A DNA stretch of 64,000 nt, from NCBI GenBank assembly GCA_029834535.1, contig JAQMWT010000349.1, positions 62,001 through 126,000 of the forward strand, in the 5' to 3' direction. Both the position numbers and the translations under genes were made by a program. This stretch comes from Chrysophaeum taylorii (lineage: Eukaryota; Sar; Pelagophyceae; Pelagomonadales; Pelagomonadaceae). Positions 34,254 to 46,400 of the stretch are shown here, one piece after another. The notes beneath the pieces are model-generated. The model was not told the origin of the DNA and did not search any database. It worked only from the letters and a program-made list of their open reading frames with translations. Every line of letters starts with the position of its first letter. The first letter of the stretch is position 1.

Positions 34254-36047
34254 ATGTGGATTCTCCAGATCGGTAGCTACCGACTTCGTTTGTTCCAGTA
34301 TAAAACTGGCTTCATTTTAGGTCGACTTGACGACGGTCAAAAAAACCGCCAGTCCTTGGGGATTTTTATGGCCGCGGCGAGGGACGTTCCTTTTTCCACC
34401 CCACATCTTTTTTCGCGTCAACTCCGCCCGAGGGGGTCTCCTTGCTTCAACACCACCACGCACGTCAGTGTTTGGGTCGGGTGCCGAACCCCATCATTCC
34501 GTTTCTTTGCCGGACTCCTACGAGAGCGATCAGTGGCCGACGAACGATATGGAGGAATTAGCGGCGTCCACACGAGACTCAAGACCGCAGGGTGAATATT
34601 CAAGTACCGAAGAATTGGGAAGGTGTTGTGGTCGACGCGCTGCTGAGGGGATCTCGCATCGGCCTGCCGAGTCACGAGATTGGTATGAAAATTTTTGGCA
34701 AGAAGCAGGTCATCTTACTGTGCGTGTTGGTCTCTCGGCGCGCGGACGACATGGACGCCGACCACCACGATGCTATCAGTGCTGTGATCAGCGATGCCTT
34801 TCAATGTCACGTCAATCCGCAGGATACCACGGAGCCTGCTCCAACCGGCGGCGTTGCGACGGCCAGTTTTGACGCCCAACGCGTGTCGCCAAGGTCGCCG
34901 GGCGTTCCTATCGTCTCGTTAAACGGTGGTCGTGGGATCCCGACGTGGGTGTGTTCAAGTCAACCTCAAGTTTGTGTCCGGAGCCGAGATCTCCGCTGAA
35001 CATGGAGAGTTTCGGGCGTCGCGCGACTCGATGCCAAACCGGTGGACGTCGCTCCGTGGCGGCTTTCGTGGTGCTGCTGTGATTGCCGAATTTGTGAAGG
35101 GAAATTGTGATGATTACTGGAAGGACAGTAATTCTCGGTGGGAGCGCCAGTTCGTGATCGACGCGTCGTTTGCCATTGGTTGCATACTTTGTGGCACCAT
35201 TCGATTCGTGCAGAATGGAGGGCAACAACTGAATAATTTTGCTGAGCTGAAGCCTCCACGTCCTGGACGGGCGCCTCGTGTTGCATCGTCGTTTCGGCAC
35301 TTCGACGGACCACCTGGCGACTTTGATGCCGCGGCACACTCGAAAGCGCCTCCGACCTGTCTCGATCTGATCACGAATCTTTTTTGTGACTGTTTAGTAT
35401 CGGGCATCAACTTCACTTGCGTTTGTTTTAAAGGCTTCAGGATGAGTTGCTCGGGCAGCAACAGCATCGCCAGATGTACCAATTACGGTGCAGGCAACTC
35501 GAAGAACAAATGGAGTGCATGCCAACGCCAAAAGACCACCGCACAATCTCGCACCTGAAAATATAAAGTGTCTCAGTTTTCGGCCGACAACGATGATGTG
35601 TCCGCGAATAACGAAGACGAGGAGAATGAAGATATAGATTCCTGTGAAAGTCTGCATTCGCCATCAGACAGTCAAGTCGAGAATGTACCCGCGGTCTTTC
35701 CTGACAAAAAACGACAAAAAACGACAAAAAACGACAAAAAACTCCTACGCGAAATTTGTGAAGCAGAATCTCTCTACGTATCAAACGATTTTTTTGAATC
35801 GGCGCGACCAGTTGCGCAATCCTGCTACCGTGTGGCGCGCGATGTGTTGACAGGCGTCAACGACTCAGAGGGAAAGTTGCTACGCGAGGTGAAAATGTGG
35901 GGCGTTTCAGTGTTTTGGATGCACGAGACACCCAAAAATGTGTTGACGAGAGCTCACTTGGACGTGGCGAAAGGAGTCCAGCGACCTGCTGCTGCAACGC
36001 CAGCGCACGAATATGATTTAGGAAATAAATCTCTCCTCTCGGGTTAG
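34254..36047 (+). pseudogene. Second block of broken coding-like sequence, unidentified
   Basis: Overlapping plus-strand frames, none with a domain I recognise. Pieces include NIQVPKNWEGVVVDALLRGS and FGKKQVILLCVLVSRRADDM (from about 34592), RVAKVAGRSYRLVKRWSWDP (about 34880), and a 160-codon frame ending at 36047 with an acidic start and no ATG (DDVSANNEDEENEDIDS...). Four GACAAAAAAC units lie at about 35702-35741. It may be a gene with introns I could not resolve, or a remnant. Confidence 0.25.
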
Positions 36048-37415
36048 TTGTCCAGCGTCTACAATTTGCCCCATCTTTCTCTTGCTCTCTTCCATCATCC
36101 TTCTTTACTGCCATCTCTCTCTTCTTTTGCTCCATCTCACTGTGCCCTTTGCGCTTCCTTGATTCTTATACGCTCCACCGCTCTGGTCTTTCTTCTCCTT
36201 GTGCGCCTGTTCTATGGCCGTTCTTATTTCTTTCGCTCCACTCACTCTGCGTTCGTCCGCCCTAACTCCTCGAGCCTACCACTTTCAAGATTGACCTTGA
36301 GAATGAGAATAAGTCGGGCGACTTGGAATGCGTGCAGCGTTGCGGATGTGTCTCCCTCCACACGTTCTAGAGCACAAGCTCGAGAATTTCGGGCGACTTG
36401 AAATGCGTGCAGCGTTGCGGATGTGTCTCCCTCCACACGTTCTAGAGCACAAGCTCGAGAATGTATATGATCATTCAACCGCTTGCCCATTTCACGATCA
36501 AGGAACGACTGTCGCTTCGCACTCCCTTTTCCGCTTCCCAATCGGCCGGCCACCTGCAAGAAATCTACCGTGAAAATCCACCCGTCCCGCTCGCGGTGCT
36601 GCCTGGAACGCATCACTCCGGACGACGCTCAACACCGCGTCGGAAGAGTCGACCATCGGAAGCGCGTGCGCCGTCGGAAGGAAGCGCGCGGGGTCCGCGA
36701 GGCTCGATGGTTGCGGTCGCCCGCGGAACGCGCCCGTGTAGCGCACTAACATGCGACCGCAACGCCAGGTCGCGCGGCGATCCGCCCTACCGCGGATCTC
36801 GCCGTTGACTGCCCCGCGCCCCATCCCGCACGACAATTCAAACGGCGAGACGTGTTCGTCGCCATGGTTTGTTGGGCCGCGCCTTGCCGAAAAGACATAT
36901 AATGTATTCAGACCTTATTCAGACCTATTTATACTCTCTATTAGACGTAAGTAGACTTTGTTCAGAGGTATGTAATCTTCGATTGGTGCATCAACGTCGA
37001 CAGCTGGGCATAGACGCGGCGGGCGCCATGCATGGGACAACGCGGACTCTATTTCACGGCGTTGCGCCCGCCCGCGGACCGCGTCGCCTCCCAATTCCAA
37101 ACTAATATCGTTCTATTGCTAGTATATTCCTTCACACTGTGGCCCGGAGGCAAATCATTGGTCGGCAGGCTATTCACCAAGGGCGATCGATGTCCAAAAT
37201 CCTATGAGCTAGTAACCCACGAAACCACACCACGTTTGACACCGAGCTTTGGAAGCAGCATGGAAGCAGCATAAAATCAATATCACTATGACTGACATTG
37301 TACATCAACAAAAAAGGGCAATGCTAACATCGTACGGCGAATGGACGATGAGTCGACCACGCGCGACGCGAGATGTTGCCACTGACAAGACTATGTTCAT
37401 CCGGAAGGCGCGAAG
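36048..37415. other. Non-coding interval before the 3' end of gene C
   Basis: A polypyrimidine-rich tract (36060-36250), a 75-bp tandem duplication (36316-36465), then about 950 bp with only short overlapping frames on both strands. The last few hundred bases should include the 3' UTR of gene C. Confidence 0.4.
36316..36465. repeat. 75-bp tandem duplication
   Basis: GGGCGACTTG.AATGCGTGCA begins at 36316 and again at 36391. The copies differ by about one base until the second diverges after CTCGAGAAT. Perfectly phased at 75 bp, so recent. Confidence 0.88.
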
Positions 37416-40400
37416 TCAGCGACCTAAACCGGAATGTGGTCGTACTTGCGGGGTAGAAGAACTACTCCGGGATCGTGAAGGGGCGTCGTGAAACTTGACG
37501 TAAGCGCCCACAAGTACGATGACAAGCGCGACAGCGAAGATAGAGGCGAGAAGGAAATATAGCTCGCCGACGAGTCCTTCGGAGTTTGGGGACAAACGGC
37601 TCAGCAAAATAGACGTCGCGACAGCGCCAACGGTGGCGACTGAGAGCACGAACTGCTTGAAGGCGGGCTTCCGGATTGCATCGGGCAGCGCGACAAAAGC
37701 GGCAGAGAGCCGCAGACCTGCGCAGACTGCAGGCGGGGGCGTCCACGTCAAGTCCTCGTATATGCCTGGAAGCTCATTGAAGTAGAATGTCTCTTCAAGT
37801 TGGCCGTTGTCGCTCGACGAGCTATACGAGTCGCGTGACCTGCGCGAGGTTTTGCCGAGGACGTGTCGTCCGAGGCGCGTCGATGCGTAAGCGGGCTCGA
37901 GCTGGCAGAAAAAGAAGAGGGGCGAGGAGGGGATGTTGGCAGCGAAAGGAAATGTCTGAATCAAGGTTGGATCCTCGAGACGCCGTAATCTGTCAGCGAT
38001 GAGCGAGGGCAGGGCGAACTCAAAGAAGATTATTTCGAGCGGGATGATGATGCCGTAGGTGAGCACCAGATGAACGATGACGCCCACGACCCAATGAAGC
38101 GAGCGATCGTAGCCAACAGTGGTGGCTACCTGCAGCATGATGACGACCGTGGCGGCCATGAGCCCCAGAACGCAGAGCCAAGCTAGAACGTAGGCGAGGG
38201 GCGAGGGCGGCGTTTTTTTATCCTCTTGGCGAAACGTCGCTTGGTAGATGCGTCGCTCGACCAAAGTGAGATGTGCGGCGCGTTCAACGTCGACAAGGCG
38301 CTCGAGCCGTAACACAAAGGTCGCCTCGGGCGTGTCGCCCCATATCTTCCCTGCTTCATTACGCAAGAGCCAGGCTTCCCGGATGTGACCACGCACCATT
38401 CGCATAACATTCTCCTCCCACACCACCTCATCTGCATCCCAGCGCCACTCTCGCTGAAAGCGCTCCTCGAGCGCGGAAAGCATCAAGGCTGCATCAAAGT
38501 GCTTGTTCAACTCAGCGTAAATACGCCCTCTCTCAAGATCGACAAGTCCGAGTTTCATGTTCTTCATGACGTTGATAGCCAACGCACGCACGTCCACTGC
38601 TGCCACTTGGGGGCTTACCGCGCCGGTGGCCCACTTAAGAATCCCATATGAATCCCGGCTAAACGACTCCCGACCAAACAAATTCTTTTGACCAATCGGA
38701 AAACGCCCAAGCGACTTCCTGTCGCCTACGCGACTTCCCATCTTTTTGTTTTTCTTCTCCGATCGTGTGGCTGGCGACACCTCATCGCTGGAGTCCGCTT
38801 CAAGGCTTGACAGACACCGCGCAACGAACTGAAGCCACACCGCCGGATCTAATGTTCTCGTAGGCCCCCCGCCTGCATCATCAATATCATTGCTGCTGTC
38901 TGTCTTCGCACGAGATGTGCTTTCGTTCTTCGCTTCCTCACCTTCTCTGTGACTCTCACCGTCGTCGAAATAAATGAGTGTCTTCTGTGACGCGGCGTCC
39001 TCCGTTGCATCTGTGAGCTTGTCTAAGTAATCTGCCACGTCGTCCTTGTCATCGCAGGCTTCTCCGAGTTGCACGGCCACATCATCGCCCCAAGCGATCA
39101 CAACAGAGTCTGGAGGAGCAGCATCATTTCGATCTCGTGTGTCAATCTGCTGCGTGTCAACCTCCGACGTTCCATCGCGAAAGCCAATTTTAGTTTTCCC
39201 AATCCCATCGTTTGATTCGGGTGCCGGGGGAGCACCGGCTGCAATTGAAGGTGTGTTGCCTTGGCGAGAATGAGAGGCACGACATAGCCAGACCGGTTTG
39301 AGCGCCGGAGGTACTGGCGCGGCGATGAAGTTGTCGATGAGCCAATCTACGAAAACGAACAACGGAATAACAATGGACAAAACGACCATCAACAGGAAGA
39401 AGTGTTCCACTGTGGCTGCAGCCTCCCTTGTACTCTTCTCGACACACGACCCAGAGCATACGTCAAACCTACAGAGTGGTTTGCGAGATACTAGACTCAG
39501 CGCCTTGCTACCACAATCATTTTCGTCATCATTATACACGCCGCAGTCGATACTGGGGAACTCGATCCAGACGACCTCGAGCGCCAGCATGAGAAATATA
39601 AGGGCGATCTTGCAACCAAGCTTGAGAGCGCGGCATCTGCGAGAAATGGTCACGCTGTAATCAAAACACCAGTCAAGCATGGGGTGGTTTCGACTTAGAG
39701 ATTCGACAACATTTAGCAATGATCGGCCAGCATGAACAGCCTGTCGGCGGGCAAGAGCACGTGTTGTTGGTGTATGCAGATCCTCAAGACTAGTTCTAAT
39801 TGTTGTTGTAGCCGAGGAATCTTGAGGCTCCTGGATGTGATTCGAAACATTGCCACCATTCTTCCCGATGAGCTTTTCGTTGCCTTTATCAAGATGCTCG
39901 CCGACAACGGCCGCAACGCAGGTGGCGAGTACAAGACAGAGGCATGCTGCCAATACGAGCCGTGATCGGCGGAGGTCGGGTTTTGTCTCAAAGACAGACG
40001 TGTACAGCTCGACCGAATTCGTTACTTCAGCGCGCGTAGAGTAATCCCTGGCACCATTGTCTTCAACGCGGCATTCGCAGCGCGTCGAGGCATCATCCGT
40101 GACAGCGTCGCAGGACGGCACGACCCAGCGACGACTCGACACGTCCCACGACACGCAGGCGAGTGATGTTGAGTTGCACGTGTAGTTTATGATTCCGGGC
40201 GAGACCCCGTCGCAGAAGACTGGGACCTTCGCGTCTGGGCACTGAACCTCCTTGAATCCAACGAATCCGCATTCACACTCCGCAGTAACGGTAATTGCAG
40301 GTGTCACGTTCAGGGCCACCTTACCGGGGATCGTCAAGTTGACATCAGCAAAGGGCTGTGCGAAAGAACTTACTGCCCTTTCTCCTTCGCTAGTCGAGAC

Positions 40401-43400
40401 ATGAAGGTCAAAGCGCACAATCCGCGACAAGGCTGGCTTGATTTCTTCCAGATCGTGCGGGTTGACGAGGAACTCCGTTATCGAGATTGCGTACACAGAA
40501 CCGTCGTCGGGTGCAATCGACGACGATGCGTTCATGAACGCGAGCCCGATTTCTTGTACCCCGTCTTTGATCTCATTTGAGATTACCTTTGATGCCGTCT
40601 TGAGATTGGCAGCCTCCACCCCGGTCGCATCCTCGTTTGCCGCGAGCGTCTCGCGCTGGATCTGCGTCAGCGCGTCAACGGTCTGTAGGAGAACATCAGA
40701 AGCAACTCGAGGACTACCATCTTCGAGAAGACGGTGCCGTCGCGTAGCTTCAGGTGCGGTGAACAACGATCCCTTTGCCAATAAATTGCTAAGCGCTTCG
40801 GTAACAGCTTTGACGGCCACTGTGCTGCCAGATGCGCCAAGGCCCACACTTGCGAGCGTCGAGGTCAGCCCATCCAAGACCTCGAGAACTTCCTGCCCCG
40901 AAGCGTCGTTGAGGTTTGTCTCGGTCAAGGCCCGCGACGATTCGATGCTGAGCTCGAGCTCTTCTAGCTCCGGGTCGACTAGATTTTCCACGGCGTCGGT
41001 GAGAGCGCTGACGATTGTTTCGAGCACCTCCTCATCGTCGTCTAATATACCCGCCGTCGAGACAACAACCTGACAAATTTCGCTCAACGAATATTCTGCG
41101 AATCCCGTCGACAGGGCGTCATTCACTTCGTTGACAAGCGAGGAAGATGTGTTGGAAAGAGTCACGTTAACGTTTCGAGACTCGCTGGCTGAGCCTTCGA
41201 GCGCATCGGTAACAACCACTGTGACTTGCAGGCTAGGTGGTGCGATACCAATCGGGAAGCGTGCTTTTTCGAGAACATTATCGGGCGAAGACGCCCTCAT
41301 AATACCGCGCTCAGTCTCGAAACGATATTGAAGCGGCGGTTCAGCCGACACCCAGCCCTCGGCCAGGAGCTTGAAGGACGTGTACAGCGCAAAGCCGGCG
41401 GCGGGGGTCACGTCCAAGTCTCCAGATGTCGGGGGTTCGATAGCAGTAACCAAGATGCTAGCATAACCGCGATTGCTGCCGAGCGTCGCTTCGAGTTCAA
41501 ATGTGTATGTGCCACCAGGCACGAATGATAAAGGTGCGATGACCAGCGGGTGATACCGCGACGCGTTACCAGTGAGCATCTTCGACACGCTCAGTGGCGT
41601 CCGCGCGAAACTCGCAAGGCTCCTGTCGGCGACAAGGTCACCGCGTATGAGCGACCAGGTTGAAATAACGACCTGCTCAGTATCGGCTGCGTCATCTGTC
41701 AACGCGACAGTAGCTTCGATGCTCAACTTGACCGTGGAGCTCACTATGGCATCAAACGTGGCGATATCGACGCTGGGTATTGACATTGTAACCACAGCCA
41801 GGATCTTCTGTGCTTCCGCCGTTCGTCCGTCTTGACTGGAGACCTCGACACTGAACGTGTATGTACCGGGTAAAAGTGTTCCAGGAGCCAATGATAGCTC
41901 GGGCCTTCTCGTGACTGGGACATTGTCGCATAGACCCGCGCTCTCCGAAACACAACGCCACCTGAAAGCGAGGGTTGCTGTTGGGTCATCTTCGTCGTAT
42001 GATGCCGCAGCCGAAAGTTTGACGTTCTCCAATGTCGAGGCCGACTGACTTGTGCCACCTTCAATGACCGCGATGACTTGACCCACGCCGACGTGTATCG
42101 ACACATCCTGCGTGTTGTTTCGCCCTGCAAGGCTCCTGTCGACGACGGTAGTTCGTAGCACGTAAGACGCGTTCGATGCCAAGGCCTAAGTGCGTTTCAC
42201 ATGAATTTTGTGCGTAGAACACAACTTTCAATGAAATGCGCTTGACTCTGGGCTTTTTGCAAAGGCCGCCAGCTTGAAAAAACGCTTGTTCTTGGCGGTC
42301 GATTTATAATTCGTGCGCACCAGTAACCCATTGTCTGGTTGCTCCTCGAAGAGCGTCCACAAAAAGTCAACTTGTCGCTCTGAGGCTGCCCTCCCGTCAC
42401 AATCTGTAGAAGAACCCTTAGCTTCGATGGAGAGAGCCTCGCTTCGGCTCGTCAATTCGACTTTTAACCCGCCAACAATCACAAGCGACGGGATAAGGTC
42501 AAATGTCAGTCGAGTCGTGTAACTGCCAATAGAGGTAGCCTATGTGCGAATCACGTGATCAGTGCGTGCGCCACGTAAAACACTGAGGATTTGGTGACGA
42601 ACCTCAAGAAAATTTGTCAGGCTCAACGACAGCTCGAGCAAATTGCTGGCTGCGATTATTTTATCGAGCTCGAAGTTCGACAACTCGAAGAAAGCACTCC
42701 CTTGCGCACGATCGACGGCAGCTGCCAATATCGCGCTTTCACTTGCGGCTACCGCACTCCAGCGAAACTCCATCTGCCTACCAGCGCTGCCCGTAGATTG
42801 ATCAGCGCGCAATGTGTAATTCTCGCATACAGAGATTAACGTGGGTCCTTGGAATACCACGCGTGGGATGATGGCATTGGTGGGCGCCGTTGCGTGTATG
42901 GTCGTCGCATTCACCGGTTCGAAGCAGTCACACCTGCGCACCAATCAAATTTGCCACCCAGCATCAGGCTATAGCACGTTGGAACTCCACGAGGGATTTG
43001 AATCTGATAGTGAGACGCACCTTTCGTCGTAACCGCATTCTGCTGCCACCACGCCATCCAGGAGCGTGACATTGCTTCCTGGCACAAAGCCAAGAGCACT
43101 GCTGATGATGGCATCTACAAACGTTGCGTTCACCCACGCGCAAGTTGTCGCTTCAACACCCGCGAACACGAACAGCTCGTTACAGGCGAACTCCACACCA
43201 ACGACACGCCCAGCGCGATTTGTCGGCGAGTCGAAGGTGAAATCCAGTCGAGCGCCACTGGAGCTGAATTTCGCTGAGAGGAGCTGTGGCGGCTCGGGAA
43301 TGTCAAGTTTATCGCACGGGACTTGGGTTGGTGATCTTGACGGCTCGCTGCCTTTCGGAACTGACGACGGGTGGGATGTGATTGGGAGTAGCGTTGGCGG

Positions 43401-46400
43401 GCTGCTGGTCCATGTCTGGGGTAGACTCCGTATAACGGTTGGTTTTCGTGTCGGACTTTGCGTTGCCGAGTGATTAACGACCTTGGCTCTCGTTTCCTCT
43501 GCGATGATGGCCAATGAAGCGCTCTCGTCGACTGTTGCTTCGTCCAATGGCGATGTCGTGTTCGCCGCCGCGACGGCTGCTCGTAGTGAGTCTTGGAGAG
43601 GACTTGTTGACGTGTTGGCCGAGGTCATAACGGCAGTCGAGAGCTGTGCTTCGACGCGAGAAGTGAGCACGGGGTGTTTGGTTGCCGCGACGTAATGAAA
43701 CAAGACAACAAATGATACGTCGATCGAACTGTCGACCTCTTGCAGTTGTCGACCAGAATTCGCAAGGCGACGGGTTGTGCGATCCTGCGCTTTGATATCG
43801 GTCACCTCGTCTGCACCGTCTATCAGGCCGAGCAGAACCGACGAAAAGAGTTCGGCTTCTGCTTCGCCGAACTCGCTCGCTGTCATGCTAGCGAAGACCA
43901 CAGAAGATCCCACGCCAAGAGTCACATTGATTACCACTGATGGTTTTGGCGTCGGCGACTTGGAGGACGACGGCGTCGGTAAAACCAACTCTCTGGCTTG
44001 CAATGACGGATAGCCGGCTGGCACTATGCTGGGTAGCAAGCTTGGTTGCGTTGCCCGCAACTGACTCGGTTTCATTATGGTGCGCACTGTCGTGGGAATG
44101 TGCGTGGTCGTTGGTGTCGGACTAGACACAGACGTCAGATAGGTTGGTGTTGTCGTGTCCGGACAAACTGTTGGCACCCCAGAAGTTTCGCTTGATGGTG
44201 GTGTAGTAGGAACAAGTGAGGGGTTGACTGTCCAAGCAGTTGGCATTTTGGATGAGACGCTACCCACTTGAATCGTTGTGACTCTCGCTGTTGGCAGCAA
44301 CGTCGGCGTGCTCGTTGACCTAGACGTTGATGCCATGGTAGGCAGAGTAACAGATAGAGTCACAGGTTGAGATGTTGGCGGCAACGTTGGCGGCGATGTT
44401 GGCGGCGTAGGCATCGGTGGCAACGAAGGCGACAACAACGGATGGGGTGTTGGCACCCACGAGAGCTCAAGTCTTGGACCGAAAGTTGGTTTGGAGAATG
44501 ATGGAGCAACGCTGGGGTGTTCTGACGGCTGTCCACGATTTGACCTCGTGGGTATGAGCAGTACAGGGCACGGAGTGGGGAGCATGCTAGAAGGATGCGG
44601 GGTGCGTTCGGTTGGAATCTTTGAAGACAGAAAGGAGCTTGGCATGATTCCCATCCCACCGACTCGTGGTGCTGATGGCTGAGTCTGCGAGGAGACTACT
44701 GAACTAGGGGACGCTGCCAGATGATTTTCGCTGTGATTGAAACTCGGAGGTAGCGACGGCACAGAAAGTGAATCTGTTGGCATTGGTAAAGGTGACGAGC
44801 GCGTCGCCACGAAAGCAGGAGATTTAGTTGTTTTGGACACACTTGGGATGGGGCTCGAGTGAAGAGGTGTGGGGGCTGTCGTCGCATAGGCGTTGATTGG
44901 CTGCACTACTGGCATTTGGGTTGGCGATTCAATTGGGTCCGTGGTCGGCATGCTCAAGGTTTCTCCAGATGATGCCGCCAATGGTAGCGATGTTGGACAT
45001 TGACTTGGGCCAGGCGACAGTGACGGACCACTTGTGGGAGATGAGGTGGGTGGCTTTGATGGGACGCTCGACGGAACTGTCGACGGAATAAGGAGCATAC
45101 GTTCGCTCCTTGCAGATGGTTGTACTGATGGTGGTGTTGTCGGGCACGGACTTGGCGCAGGAGATAACGATGGAAATATTGTGGGAGAAGTAGCTGGCAG
45201 CTGCGAGGGAATGCTCGTCGATGTTGTCGGATGCAGAGTTGGTGAAAGCGATAGCGATGGAGGACTTGTTGGAGTGGTGGTTGGTGGTTGTGATGGGAGG
45301 CTCTCCAGAGTTGTCGATGGTTGGCGAATGAAAGCACCAGATGTTAATACTGTTGGATTCAGAATCGGTGAGTGCGACAGCGAAGGAAGAACTGTGGAAT
45401 AGGAGATGGGCCGTTGAGGTGGAATACTGGTGGGAGCTTTAGACGGACCATGCAATCCTCCACCAAAATCTGATGGTTGTGATGTTGGATCCGCCGATGG
45501 AGCAGCATCCGGCGGCAAGGTCGGAACCCGAGTGGGAAGCGACGATGTCCACGACCCACCACCGCCTCTCGACTTTGTCGCTGACGGAGTGGCAGTTGGG
45601 ACTCCAGGTAGTGGACTCGAGGGAATAACTGTGGGCGTTACGCTCGTTGCGCTCGAGCTCAGAGGTGTCGGATTCGTCGATGGTAACGCAACAGGAACAG
45701 ACATCGGCAACGCAGATGGATAAGAGCTGGGATGCAGTGTGGACTTTGACCACGGCGACAAGTTAGTTGGGTCAGCTGAGGGAGTCGACGATGAGGTCCG
45801 AACCTCAGTTTGAAGCGATGACGGTAAAGAGCTGGGTGCGCTCGATGGCGTCGCCATGAGAGCGGCTGAAGGGGTAGCGCTCGATGGGCTCGAGGCCAAA
45901 CTACTCGGCACGATGCTGTTAGGGAAGCTTGAAGGGCTCGCAATAGGCACTGAGCTCGCAGGGCTTAAAGGCAGGGGCGTCGGATTCGTCGTCGGTGATG
46001 AGATAGAAACTGTCGTCGGAATCAAAGTGGAATATGACATGGGGTGCTTCGTGGGCCTCGTCAACGACTGCGACGATGAGGGTGTGCTTATTGGATCCAT
46101 AGAGGGAGCGGCAGTCGGCGTAAACAATGGAGCCTTTGTGGGAAGAGATGACAGCAACGAGCTAGACATGTTTGTTCGTAACGTAGACGGAGTAGCAGAC
46201 GGTGTTCCAGACGCTTGACTTAAGGGGCATACGCTCGGAATAACGCCAGGGATTCTTGATGGACATGCTGTCGGAACACTTCTAGGGATGCTCGGGGAAC
46301 TGACTAATGGCGCTAAGCTCGGCGTGCTCGCAGGCTGAGGCGATGGTTTCGTTGTAGGGACAGAAATTGGAACCGATGTCGGGATCACGGTGGTATACGA

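Noticed and set aside
36480-36840. Opposed open frames of about 90-110 codons
   Set aside because: No motif, no clear start context and both strands open; treated as chance in GC-rich sequence.
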